6,996 nt of DNA from Chloroflexota bacterium (GCA_028873745.1 JAPPNT010000127.1:1-6996), one strand, 5' to 3'. Counted from the first letter of the stretch, positions 1-6,519 are shown. Notes: generated by a model from the sequence alone, not told the origin. Numbers and translations: made by a program.

Positions 1-91
1 GCTAACTAAATCCACCTGTTTTCGTCGCATCCCGTGTGGTACAAGGGAGTTGGGCACCACATAAGCATGGAGTGTAGAAGGAGGGAACGCC

Positions 92-505
92 ATGGCCATG
101 GTGAACAAGCTGGTTGCGGTCTACCTCATCCTCACGGCGCTGGCCGTCGCGGCGCTCCTGATCATCACGCCGCTCATCCACGACGGCTCTGACAGCTACC
201 CCCTCTGGGAAATCCTGAACTACTTCATGGCGGTGGGCGTCGTCATCGTCCTCGTCGCCAACTACATCTGCAAGCGCCGCCAGGACGCGAGCGACCAGAG
301 CGACCTGGCCGGCAGCCTGGTCTTCTACGGCGCAGTCGCACTCACCATGCTCTTCTTCTGGGAATGGTTCTGGACCCTCAACCCCGACAGCGAGACCGGT
401 AACGCCGCCATCTCCCACACCGTCTACTTCCCCCTCGTCGACGCGCTGTACACCGTCCTCGCGCTCACGACGGGCCGGGAGCTCTGGCGGGCGTCGGAGG
501 GGTAG
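92..505 (+). CDS. Small four-helix integral membrane protein, function unknown
   Basis: A 137-residue protein I do not recognise. Four hydrophobic stretches are visible at about residues 6-27, 40-60, 74-94 and 107-127. A basic, charged loop (CKRRQDASDQSD) follows helix 2, and a tryptophan-rich segment (FFWEWFW) sits at the end of helix 3, as expected at a membrane interface. There is no signal peptidase site and no catalytic motif I can name. The start is supported by AAGGAGG at 78-84, seven bases before ATG 92; a second in-frame ATG at 98 is a less well spaced alternative. Third codon positions are strongly G/C, as in the transporter genes, so it looks native. It lies 72 bases before the next gene on the same strand. 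That gap makes co-transcription possible but not evident. It is real as a gene, but its role is open. Confidence 0.75.
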   Translation: MAMVNKLVAVYLILTALAVAALLIITPLIHDGSDSYPLWEILNYFMAVGVVIVLVANYICKRRQDASDQSDLAGSLVFYGAVALTMLFFWEWFWTLNPDSETGNAAISHTVYFPLVDALYTVLALTTGRELWRASEG

Positions 506-558
506 GGGACGGCCCACTGCAGCGGCTTTGTAGCAGGGCGGCCCCGGGTCTGAGCGAT

Positions 559-564
559 TAGAAT
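559..564 (+). promoter_or_regulatory. Possible -10 element for the DuOB-DUF488 cassette
   Basis: TAGAAT matches the TATAAT consensus at five of six positions and lies in the only AT-rich patch of the 506-577 gap. No convincing -35 box sits 16-18 bases upstream. Transcription would begin near 571, leaving only about seven bases before the GTG at 578. That would agree with the absence of a Shine-Dalgarno sequence there, implying a leaderless or near-leaderless message. This is weak evidence from one hexamer. Confidence 0.25.
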
Positions 565-577
565 TGCCCAAAATCCT

Positions 578-1315
578 GTGGAGCGTATTGGGTTGCCTGA
601 CGAGGTAAAGCGCATAGTGTGCCTCGCCAACTCGCGAAAGCTTGGTGGAAGGTGCATCGCGGGGAAGGAAGTGCTCCCCAACCGTACCATCGGCGCGTGG
701 GTGCGGCCTGTGACCGACCAGGGGAGCGGCGAGGTACCGACTTGGGAGTGCATCTACCCCGACGGCAGGGAGCCGGCGGTTCTCGACATCATGGAAATCC
801 CCGTCCTTGGCCATGTCCCCAAGGAATACCAGCAGGAGAACTGGGCATTGGATCCAAAGCATCCATGGGAGAAGGTGCGGGTGGCGCCATTCGAGCGAGC
901 GGTTGCGCTTCTGGACCCCCCAGCGCCGCTGTGGTCAACGGGACACAGCACCTATAACGGCCGCAATGACCGGATTCCACTTCAAGACGCTGTAGGCCTC
1001 CCAGATTCGTTAAGGCTGATAAGCGTGAGCGACTTAACGCTACATGTGTCCATGCCGGGAGAGAGTTTTGGAGAAACAAGGAAGAGGGTGCAAGGGCGCT
1101 TCCGGTACCTTGGGGTGGAATACTGGCTCCGGGTCACAGATATCATGTGGGAGAATGAATATCTAAGTAGGTCAAATGGGGACTACTATGTAGGTAATGC
1201 CTACCTTACAATCAGCTTGGGAGAGCCGTTTGAGGAATTCGTGTACAAACTCATCGCCGCCATAATCACGCCAGGAGGACCGCCGTGGAAGGCGCAACTG
1301 CGTTTCCCGTCTTAA
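578..1315 (+). CDS. Dual OB-fold (DuOB)-like protein, first gene of a DUF488 cassette
   Basis: A 245-residue soluble protein. The N-terminal block KRIVCLANSRKLGGRCIAGK (residues 11-30), followed by GAWVRPVT (39-46), resembles what I recall of the dual OB-containing domain family, proteins often found beside DUF488 genes. OB folds usually bind nucleic acid or oligonucleotides, but no binding or catalysis is shown here. A second beta-rich half follows at about 145-215 (GRFRYLGVEYWLRVTD, then YYVGNAYLTISLGEPF). The GTG start at 578 has no Shine-Dalgarno sequence; TTG 593 is an alternative that would remove five residues. The 3' end overlaps the next gene by 31 bases. Composition is odd: bases 1141-1200 are only about 38% GC, against about 72% in 2281-2340. 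This suggests later acquisition or relaxed codon selection. The gene is certain, the family call probable and the function unknown. Confidence 0.8.
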   Translation: MERIGLPDEVKRIVCLANSRKLGGRCIAGKEVLPNRTIGAWVRPVTDQGSGEVPTWECIYPDGREPAVLDIMEIPVLGHVPKEYQQENWALDPKHPWEKVRVAPFERAVALLDPPAPLWSTGHSTYNGRNDRIPLQDAVGLPDSLRLISVSDLTLHVSMPGESFGETRKRVQGRFRYLGVEYWLRVTDIMWENEYLSRSNGDYYVGNAYLTISLGEPFEEFVYKLIAAIITPGGPPWKAQLRFPS

Positions 1316-1938
1316 CCATCGGTCACTCCAACCACTCCCTTGCCGAATTCACGGCCTTGTTGCAGAGACACGACGTCGCGGCGGTCGCGGACGTCCGCAC
1401 CGCGCCCTACAGCCGCTACACCCCCCACTTCAACCATGACGCCCTCCGTGACGCTCTGGAAGCCGGCGGCCTTGATTACATGTTCCTGGGCGGTGAGCTG
1501 GGCGGCCGCCCAGCCGATCGCTCGTGCTACGACGAGTCCGGGAGAGTCCTCTACGAGCGCGTCGCCGAGACGGACGCCTTTGACGACGGCATTCGTTCGG
1601 TCATGCACATGGCTGATCAGGGCTGTGTAGTCCTGATGTGCTCGGAAAAGGAACCGCTTGACTGCCACAGGACGCTGCTGGTAGCCCGCGCCTTGGTCGA
1701 ACGCGGTGTGGCCGTCCGCCACATCCTCGCCGACGGCAGCGCGGAAGACCATGAGGCAATAATGGACCGCCTGGTGGAAGAGGACCGCCGGGAGGGTAGC
1801 TTGGGCCTCTATCCTTCAGGGGATATGTTCCGTTCACGGGAAGACATTGTCGCGGACGCGGTAGCCCGCAGGGCGGGTAAGGTTGCGTACAAGACTGACG
1901 TGGCCGCCTCTCCACTCGGGATCAGGGAGACCCCGTGA
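1285..1938 (+). CDS. DUF488-family protein, first of two
   Basis: A 217-residue DUF488 protein. Family hallmarks appear in order: TIGHSNHS (11-18), the DVRTAPYSRY segment (36-45), a FLGGELGGRP loop (67-76) and MCSEKEPLDCHR (118-129). The conserved Cys-x-Glu and Cys-His-Arg residues of the last motif could form an active or metal site, but no reaction is established for the family. The tail from about 160 is charged and longer than the minimal domain, with no recognisable motif. The GTG start is fixed by AGGAGG at 1273-1278, six bases upstream, which lies inside the end of the preceding DuOB gene. The stop shares a GTGA with the next gene. These overlaps argue for translational coupling and a shared task with both neighbours. 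Confidence 0.9.
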   Translation: MEGATAFPVLTIGHSNHSLAEFTALLQRHDVAAVADVRTAPYSRYTPHFNHDALRDALEAGGLDYMFLGGELGGRPADRSCYDESGRVLYERVAETDAFDDGIRSVMHMADQGCVVLMCSEKEPLDCHRTLLVARALVERGVAVRHILADGSAEDHEAIMDRLVEEDRREGSLGLYPSGDMFRSREDIVADAVARRAGKVAYKTDVAASPLGIRETP

Positions 1939-2372
1939 ACCTCCACACCATCGGCTTCACCAAGAAATCCGCGCAGACCTTCTTCGCGCTCCTCCGCGAC
2001 TCCGGCGCGCGCCGCCTCGTTGACGTGCGCCTGAACCCCGGCGGACAGCTCTCCGGCTTCGCGAAGCAGACCGACCTCGCCTACTTCCTGCGCGAGCTCT
2101 GCGGCATGGACTACGTCCACATGCCCGTCTTCTCGCCGACGCCTGCGATGTTCCAGGGCATCCGCAAGCTGCACCGCCACTGGCCAACGTATGAGCGCGA
2201 GTTTCTCGCCCTTATGGAGGAGCGCCGCGTCGCAGAGACCGTCGACCGCGAGTCGCTCGCCAACTCCGTCCTCCTCTGCAGCGAGCACTCGCCGGACCAC
2301 TGCCACCGCCGTCTCGTCGCCGAGCACCTCCAGCGAGCATGGGGGGACGTCGAGGTCGTGCACCTGGTGTAG
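1935..2372 (+). CDS. DUF488-family protein, second and shorter paralogue
   Basis: A 145-residue DUF488 protein close to the minimal domain size. It carries TIGFTKKSA (5-13), DVRLNP (30-35), SGFAKQTDLAYFL (40-52) and LLCSEHSPDHCHRRLVAEHL (113-132). It keeps the Cys-Ser-Glu and Cys-His-Arg signature of its neighbour but differs in the middle: it lacks the GGELGGRP loop and has PVFSPTP instead. The two are therefore old, diverged subfamilies rather than a recent tandem duplication. The GTG start overlaps the upstream TGA in the four bases GTGA, and AGGGAG at 1924-1929 lies five bases ahead. Base composition is high in GC, unlike the first gene of the cassette. The stop is five bases from the stop of the convergent thiQ gene. 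Function is unknown. Confidence 0.9.
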   Translation: MNLHTIGFTKKSAQTFFALLRDSGARRLVDVRLNPGGQLSGFAKQTDLAYFLRELCGMDYVHMPVFSPTPAMFQGIRKLHRHWPTYEREFLALMEERRVAETVDRESLANSVLLCSEHSPDHCHRRLVAEHLQRAWGDVEVVHLV

Positions 2373-2386
2373 GGGGACTACCCCAG
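2364..2386. terminator. Short hairpin spanning two convergent stop codons
   Basis: CTGGTGTAG (2364-2372) can pair with CTACCCCAG (2378-2386) around the loop GGGGA, giving eight of nine pairs with one T-C mismatch. The two arms contain the TAG stops of the plus-strand DUF488 gene and the minus-strand thiQ gene. Neither side has a T-run, so this is not a classical intrinsic terminator. It may still slow polymerase or protect 3' ends in both directions, since no other space between the genes is available. Confidence 0.3.
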
Positions 2387-3499
2387 CGCGTCCGCCGCCG
2401 ACGTGATCCCCTCGCGCTCCGCCGCGACGATGCGCACCGCGTCGAAGGGGATGGCGACGGTTACCTCGTCCCCGGCTGCCGGGACGTCGTCGGTCGGCTT
2501 CGTCACGCACGTCAGCCTGCCGGTGCCCGCGCGCACGACCACCTCCAGCTCGCCCGAGTGGAACCGGCGGCTCTCCACAGTCCCGTCCACCAGCGTGACC
2601 CGCTGCGTCGCACTTGCGCTGGCCTGCGTCCGCGCTCCCACCTCGATGCGGCGCTCGTCGACGAATGCGAGCGCGTCTCCGGCGGGGCGGAGATCGCCGC
2701 CCTGCAGCACGCCGGCTACCAGCCCCACCTCGGTCAGCAGGTGCGTTGCGTGTTCGTCCTCCCCGGCCCGCTGCCCGCGAAGCACGTTGCGGATGCCCAT
2801 GGACCGCGCGACCATCTCGCTGCGAGGCGCGTTGTAGAGCTCTTCCGGCGTGCCCGCCTGAACCACCTCGCCCCCCTCCATGATCACCATGGTGTCAGCC
2901 ATGGCGTAGGCCTCGTCGCGGTCGTGGGTCACGTAGATGGCCGTCTGCCCCAGCGCCTTCAGGATGGCGCGCACCTGCGCCTGCAGAGTCTCCCGCAGCG
3001 CCCGGTCGAGCGCCCCCAGCGGCTCGTCAAGCATCAGCAGCCGCGGCTCCCCCGCCAGCGAGCGCGCTAGCGCTACGCGCTGCCGCTCGCCGCCCGAGAG
3101 CTCGTGTATCTTGCGCTGCCGAAAGTCCTCCAGTCCGACGAGCCGCAGCAGCGTGTTCACCCGCGCCGACACCTCCTCCTGCGCCCGCCGCTGCATCCTC
3201 AGCCCGAAGCTGACGTTGCCGGACACGTCCATGTGCGGAAAGAGGGCGAGGTCCTGGAACATCAGCCCGAACCCCCGGTCCCGCGACGGCACGCGGTCCA
3301 GATCCCGCCCGTCGAAGGTGATCGTGCCGTCGTCCGGCGACTCCAGCCCCGCGATGAGCCGCAGCAGCGTCGTCTTGCCGCACCCGCTCGGCCCCAGCAG
3401 GCAGACGATGTCGCCCCGCTCCGCCGACAGCGAGACCCGCTTCAGCGAGAAGCCGTCGCCGAACCGCTTGGTGACGTTGGAGACCTCCAGCAGCGCCAT
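2378..3499 (-). CDS. thiQ: Thiamine/TPP ABC transporter ATP-binding protein
   Basis: A 373-residue ABC ATPase that would power uptake through ThiP at the inner face of the membrane. All nucleotide-site motifs are intact: Walker A GPSGCGKT (36-43), Q-loop Gln82, signature LSGGERQ (134-140), Walker B LLMLDEP (154-160), D-loop GALD (162-165) and switch His192. The usual ending of this class, GTPEELYNAP (216-225), follows. About 130 more residues form a beta-rich C-terminal region resembling the TOBE domains of PotA/FbpC-type ATPases. E. coli ThiQ is much shorter (about 230 residues), so the protein resembles the iron/polyamine ATPase class in build. The thiamine assignment rests on the operon: TPP riboswitch, thiB and thiP. 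Its ATG overlaps the thiP stop by one base (TGATG), which implies translational coupling; the ribosome site is only a G-run. Confidence 0.88.
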   Translation of the reverse strand: MALLEVSNVTKRFGDGFSLKRVSLSAERGDIVCLLGPSGCGKTTLLRLIAGLESPDDGTITFDGRDLDRVPSRDRGFGLMFQDLALFPHMDVSGNVSFGLRMQRRAQEEVSARVNTLLRLVGLEDFRQRKIHELSGGERQRVALARSLAGEPRLLMLDEPLGALDRALRETLQAQVRAILKALGQTAIYVTHDRDEAYAMADTMVIMEGGEVVQAGTPEELYNAPRSEMVARSMGIRNVLRGQRAGEDEHATHLLTEVGLVAGVLQGGDLRPAGDALAFVDERRIEVGARTQASASATQRVTLVDGTVESRRFHSGELEVVVRAGTGRLTCVTKPTDDVPAAGDEVTVAIPFDAVRIVAAEREGITSAADALG

Positions 3500-5148
3500 C
3501 AGAAGCCCCCCGCGTTTCGGTATCGGAACCGCTCAATCCCCGCGAACACGGCCGCCACCACCAGCATCAGCACCGTGCTCATCGCCAGCGCCCGCCCAAG
3601 GTTCTCCGCCCCCGGCTGCGCGATCATCCGGTAGATGGCGACCGGCATCGTCGTCGACTCCGGCCGCACCAGCAGCAGCGACGCCCCGAACTCGCCCATC
3701 GACACGGCGAAAGCGAACGTCGCTCCGACGATGAGCGCCGGCGTCAGGATGGGCAGCTCGACATGGTAGAACGCTCGCACCGGCGACGCCCCCATGACCG
3801 ACGCCGCCTCGCGGAACTGCTGCGGCATCCCCCGCATCGCCGGCAGCACGCTGCGGATCACGAAGGGGTAGGCCACCAGCGTGTGCGCGATGACCAGGAT
3901 GGTCGATGTGGCCCGCAGGTCGACGGGGTCGCGGTTGAAGGCGACCAGGAAGCCGAACCCCATGATGACCGCCGAGACGCCCAGCGGCATCATCAGCAGC
4001 GCGTCGGCGATGCTCGCGCCCCGGCGCCCCGGCCGGCTGATGTAGTAGGCCGCCGCCGCGCCGACGGTCAGCGCGATGGCCGTCGTCAGCACGGCGAACT
4101 CCAGCGAGTTCGAGATGATCGATGGCAGCGGCAGGTAGAACACGTCGCCCCGCACGTTCTCGAACAGGCTGCCGAAGTAGCGCAGCGAGTAGCCGTCGGA
4201 CGTGCTCAGCGCCCGCTCGACCAGCGCCCACAGCGGCGAGAGCACCACCAGCAGCATCGCGATCATCGCCGCGACGAGGACCATATCGCTCGCCCGCTTG
4301 GGCCGCCGGGCCGTCGCCTCCTGCGGCGCGAGGTTGATCTGCACGGACGTGCTCTGCTGCAGGCGCGTGTACACCAGCAGGAACAGGTACGTGAACACCA
4401 TCTGGATGATGGCCAGCGCCGACGCCAGCTCCAGCCGCAGCAGCTTGGCCGTCAGCTCATACACCGCCACCTCCAGCGTGGCGAACTGCGGCCCGCCGAG
4501 CACCAGCACGACGCCGAAGGACGTGAAGCAGAAGGTGAACGTCAGCGCCGCGGACGACGCGATCGCGGGCAGCAGCACCGGCAGCGTGACGTGCCAGAAG
4601 GTGCGCACCCGCCCGGCGCCCAGCATCGCCGCGCTCTCCTCGAGCTGCGGCGCGACGTTGCTCCAGAACGCCGAGACGATGCGCACGAAGATGGCGTAGT
4701 TGTAGAAGGCGTGCGCCAGCAGGATGATCCAGATGGAGTTGGCCAGCCGGATTACCGGGTCGTCCAGGCCGAAGACCGCCATCAGAACCGTGTTCGCCAG
4801 CCCCTCGCGGCCCAGCAACGCGACGAACCCCATCGCGACGACGATCGTCGGCATGATGAACGGCACCGTCGACACGGCTTTCAGTACCGACTTCCCCGGG
4901 AAGTCGTGCCGCGCGAAGAGGTAGGCCATCGGCAGCCCCACCGCCAGCGTCAGCGCCGTCGAGGCTGCGGCCTGCCACGTCGTGAACCAGATGCGGCCGA
5001 GGTAGTACGAGTCGCCCAGAATGGTGCCGAAGCCCGCAAAGCCGCCCTCGCCCTGGATGAAGGCGCGCTCGAAGATGGCCCCAAGCGGGTAGAGGAAGAA
5101 GATGGCCAGGTAGGCGAGCGGGGCCAGCAGCGCAAGCCGTGCAGTCAT
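3499..5148 (-). CDS. thiP: Thiamine/TPP ABC transporter permease, fused double-domain
   Basis: A 549-residue inner-membrane protein made of two permease halves of the binding-protein-dependent type, joined by a linker near residues 262-287. Each half ends with the cytoplasmic EAA loop that docks on the ATPase: EESAAMLGAGRVRTFWHVTLP (170-190) and REAASVMGASPVRAFYHVELP (446-466). About twelve hydrophobic helices are visible, starting at residues 6-27. Length and layout match ThiP (about 536 residues in E. coli) and the related FbpB; sequence alone does not separate these. The riboswitch and ThiB upstream favour thiamine or its phosphates. ATG 5148 has GGAG nine bases upstream. It is the second gene of the operon, 103 bases after thiB, with a strong palindrome in that gap, and it overlaps thiQ by one base. 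Confidence 0.9.
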   Translation of the reverse strand: MTARLALLAPLAYLAIFFLYPLGAIFERAFIQGEGGFAGFGTILGDSYYLGRIWFTTWQAAASTALTLAVGLPMAYLFARHDFPGKSVLKAVSTVPFIMPTIVVAMGFVALLGREGLANTVLMAVFGLDDPVIRLANSIWIILLAHAFYNYAIFVRIVSAFWSNVAPQLEESAAMLGAGRVRTFWHVTLPVLLPAIASSAALTFTFCFTSFGVVLVLGGPQFATLEVAVYELTAKLLRLELASALAIIQMVFTYLFLLVYTRLQQSTSVQINLAPQEATARRPKRASDMVLVAAMIAMLLVVLSPLWALVERALSTSDGYSLRYFGSLFENVRGDVFYLPLPSIISNSLEFAVLTTAIALTVGAAAAYYISRPGRRGASIADALLMMPLGVSAVIMGFGFLVAFNRDPVDLRATSTILVIAHTLVAYPFVIRSVLPAMRGMPQQFREAASVMGASPVRAFYHVELPILTPALIVGATFAFAVSMGEFGASLLLVRPESTTMPVAIYRMIAQPGAENLGRALAMSTVLMLVVAAVFAGIERFRYRNAGGF

Positions 5149-5190
5149 GGCCGCCGTCTCCGGTCAACCGTCCATCGCGGTAAGGTGGCC

Positions 5191-5233
5191 GGACGCCGTT
5201 CACCCTGAGGCCCTCGAAGGGCGAACGGCGTCC
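5191..5233. repeat. REP-like palindrome between thiB and thiP
   Basis: GGACGCCGTTC (5191-5201) and GAACGGCGTCC (5223-5233) are perfect 11-base inverted arms. Inside them, CCCT (5203-5206) pairs with AGGG (5218-5221) after one A-C mismatch. The core, GTTCACCCTGAG followed by CTCGAAGGGCGAAC, resembles a widely scattered intergenic palindrome in bacteria (the CTTCGACAGGCTCAGG...GAACG type), from general knowledge. There is no T-run, so full termination is unlikely. Located just after the binding-protein gene, it could protect the thiB message from 3' exonucleases, as REP elements do between malE and malF. Confidence 0.7.
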
Positions 5234-5251
5234 CGCCCCGCTCAGCGCCGG

Positions 5252-6307
5252 CTACCGCAGCATGACTCGCGTCCACGCCTCTATCCACGCCTCTCGCTTC
5301 TCGCCGATCTCGTCCGGCCCGATGTCCGCGGGCACTGCGGGCTCCTCCGCGAACCGCCAGAAGTCCGGCAGCGTCGCGTTCCGGTTCACAGGGTACACGA
5401 ACATCTTGTCCGGGAAGTCCTCCTGGAACTGCAGCTCCAGCGCAAAATCGATGAACTTCCGCGCCAGCACGGGGCTGTCCGCCCCTTCCAGCACGCCCAT
5501 GCCCTCGATCTGCAGGAACACCGAGCGGTCGAAGAGGATGTTGCCCGTTGGCGCGTCCTCCAGCGGCGTTTCGGAGAAGAAGAACTCCGCCGCCGGGCTT
5601 GTGGCGTAGCTCACCACCAGCGGCTGGTCGCCCCCGTACTTGGTGAAGTTCGTGTAGTAAGCGTCGCTCCAGCCGTCCGTGATTGCCACGTCGTTGGCCC
5701 GCAGGTCCGCCCAGAAGTCCAGGTAGTCGTAGTCGTCGTCCTCGCCGAAGTACGACACCGTCGCGATGAGGAAGGCGAGGCCGGGCGACGACGTCGCCGG
5801 GTTCTCGACCACCAGCTTGCCCCGCCAGCCCTCCTGCGTCAGCTCCTCGAGGCTCGTGGGCGGCTGCAGCCCGTTCTCCTCGAGGTATGCCTTGTCGTAG
5901 TTCAGGTTGACGTAGCCGTAGTCGATGGGCGTCACCCGGTTGGAGGGGTCCATGCGGAACTGCTCCGGCACGAACTCCAGGTTCGGTGACTCGTACTCCT
6001 GGAAGATGCCCTCGTCCAGCGCCCTGCCAAGGTAGGTGTTGTCGACGCCGTAGAAGAGGTCCGCCGAGGGGTTGCCCTTCTCCAGGATCGCGCGGTTCAG
6101 CGCGAGCCCCGTGTCGCCCGCCGGCAGCAGCACCACGGTCGCGTCGTTCGCCGCCTCGAAGGCCGCGATGGCGTCCTCGCCGATGTTGAAGCTGTCGTGG
6201 CTCATGATGACCAGCTCGTTGTTCTCGTCCACCAGCTCCTCGCCGCACGCAGCGAGGGCCACAAGCGAGAACAGTGCGAGCGCCAGTACCGCCAGCCGTC
6301 CAGCCAT
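5252..6307 (-). CDS. thiB: Thiamine/TPP-binding lipoprotein of the ABC transporter
   Basis: A 351-residue extracytoplasmic binding protein that would capture thiamine or its phosphates and hand them to ThiP. It starts with a hydrophobic signal (3-20) and a lipobox LAAC, so Cys21 should be lipidated and the protein tethered to the membrane. The mature part carries segments typical of the ThiB family: MSHDSF (35-40), AGDTGLALNRAILEKGNPSA (63-82), LFYGVDN (84-90), ENPATSSPGLAFL (168-180), DGWSDAYY (211-218) and YATSPAAE (234-241). Aromatic residues such as Trp213 are candidates for stacking on the ligand, an inference from the family. ATG 6307 has AAGGAG (6314-6319) six bases upstream. It is the first gene behind a TPP riboswitch, which independently supports the substrate. 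Related iron-binding proteins (FbpA) are the main alternative, but the motifs and the riboswitch argue against them. Confidence 0.93.
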   Translation of the reverse strand: MAGRLAVLALALFSLVALAACGEELVDENNELVIMSHDSFNIGEDAIAAFEAANDATVVLLPAGDTGLALNRAILEKGNPSADLFYGVDNTYLGRALDEGIFQEYESPNLEFVPEQFRMDPSNRVTPIDYGYVNLNYDKAYLEENGLQPPTSLEELTQEGWRGKLVVENPATSSPGLAFLIATVSYFGEDDDYDYLDFWADLRANDVAITDGWSDAYYTNFTKYGGDQPLVVSYATSPAAEFFFSETPLEDAPTGNILFDRSVFLQIEGMGVLEGADSPVLARKFIDFALELQFQEDFPDKMFVYPVNRNATLPDFWRFAEEPAVPADIGPDEIGEKREAWIEAWTRVMLR

Positions 6308-6353
6308 TGCCGTCTCCTTCCGCCCCAGTAGTGCTCTCAGGCGCGCGCCCTCG

Positions 6354-6384
6354 AAAACAAGAAAACCGCCCTGATTGGGCGGTT
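6354..6384 (-). terminator. Riboswitch-associated intrinsic terminator before thiB
   Basis: On the minus strand, AACCGCCC (6384-6377) pairs perfectly with GGGCGGTT (6371-6364) across a five-base loop and is followed by TTCTTGTTTT. This is a textbook intrinsic terminator, lying about 20 bases after the riboswitch aptamer and 47 bases before the thiB start. Its position makes it the probable expression platform, with read-through when TPP is scarce and termination when TPP is bound. A candidate competing pair is CGGTT (6458-6454), in the loop of the aptamer's extra hairpin, with AACCG of the terminator's first arm. That pairing is short and speculative. Confidence 0.88.
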
Positions 6385-6402
6385 GTCACATTGGCGGAAG
6401 GG

Positions 6403-6499
6403 CCACGTCCCTACGCTGGCATTACCCAGATCAGGTTCTCGGGGTCGTCCCAAAACCGTCGGGACCTCTCAGCCTGGCCTTCCAAGCTCCCCCCGGGGC
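6403..6499 (-). promoter_or_regulatory. TPP riboswitch (THI-box) aptamer
   Basis: The minus strand contains the invariant TPP-aptamer segments in the right order. GGGGGG (6494-6489) is the 5' side of P2. AGCTTGG/CCAGGCT (6488-6482 with 6477-6471) is P3, capped by AAGG. CTGAGA (6472-6467) is the pyrimidine-recognition junction. GTCCC/GGGAC (6465-6461 with 6451-6447) is an optional extra hairpin, and CCCC (6444-6441) is the 3' side of P2. Finally AACCTGATCTGGGTAATGCC and AGCGTAGGGA (6437-6408) form P4/P5, which hold the pyrophosphate. P1 is not clearly resolved. This is a near-exact match to the known consensus. It lies in the leader of the thiB-thiP-thiQ operon and should lower uptake when TPP is abundant. 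Confidence 0.96.
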
Positions 6500-6519
6500 T
6501 ATTCAGTTGTTAGGGGACA

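Noticed and set aside
36..56. GTGGT/ACCAC inverted repeat ahead of the first gene as an operator
   Set aside because: Five-base arms are expected by chance at this base composition, and no promoter boxes flank them.
506..550. Terminator after the membrane-protein gene
   Set aside because: Only short, interrupted GC pairings such as CTGC/GCAG are possible, and there is no T-run.
2..862. Long minus-strand open frame of 286 codons opposite the first two genes
   Set aside because: It lies antisense to two better-supported genes, is rich in Arg, Glu and Asp as expected from GC-biased reverse frames, and has no recognisable motif.
3763..5208. Plus-strand open frame of 481 codons opposite the permease gene
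   Set aside because: Its composition is almost entirely Arg, His, Gln and Asp, a typical shadow of a high-GC membrane-protein gene; thiP on the other strand has clear EAA loops.
2378..6307. Assignment of the transporter as a ferric iron (FbpABC) system
   Set aside because: Permease and ATPase alone would fit iron uptake, but the TPP riboswitch leader and ThiB-type segments in the binding protein favour thiamine or TPP.
5145..6389. Minus-strand open frame of 414 codons overlapping thiB in another frame
   Set aside because: It is a Gly/Arg/Ala-rich shadow that would also read through the riboswitch terminator; thiB has a lipobox, family motifs and a ribosome site.
6511..6518. GTCCCCTA (minus strand) as the 5' side of riboswitch P1, pairing with TAGGGAC
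   Set aside because: The complementarity is good, but the segment lies at or before the predicted transcription start, so it may not be in the RNA.
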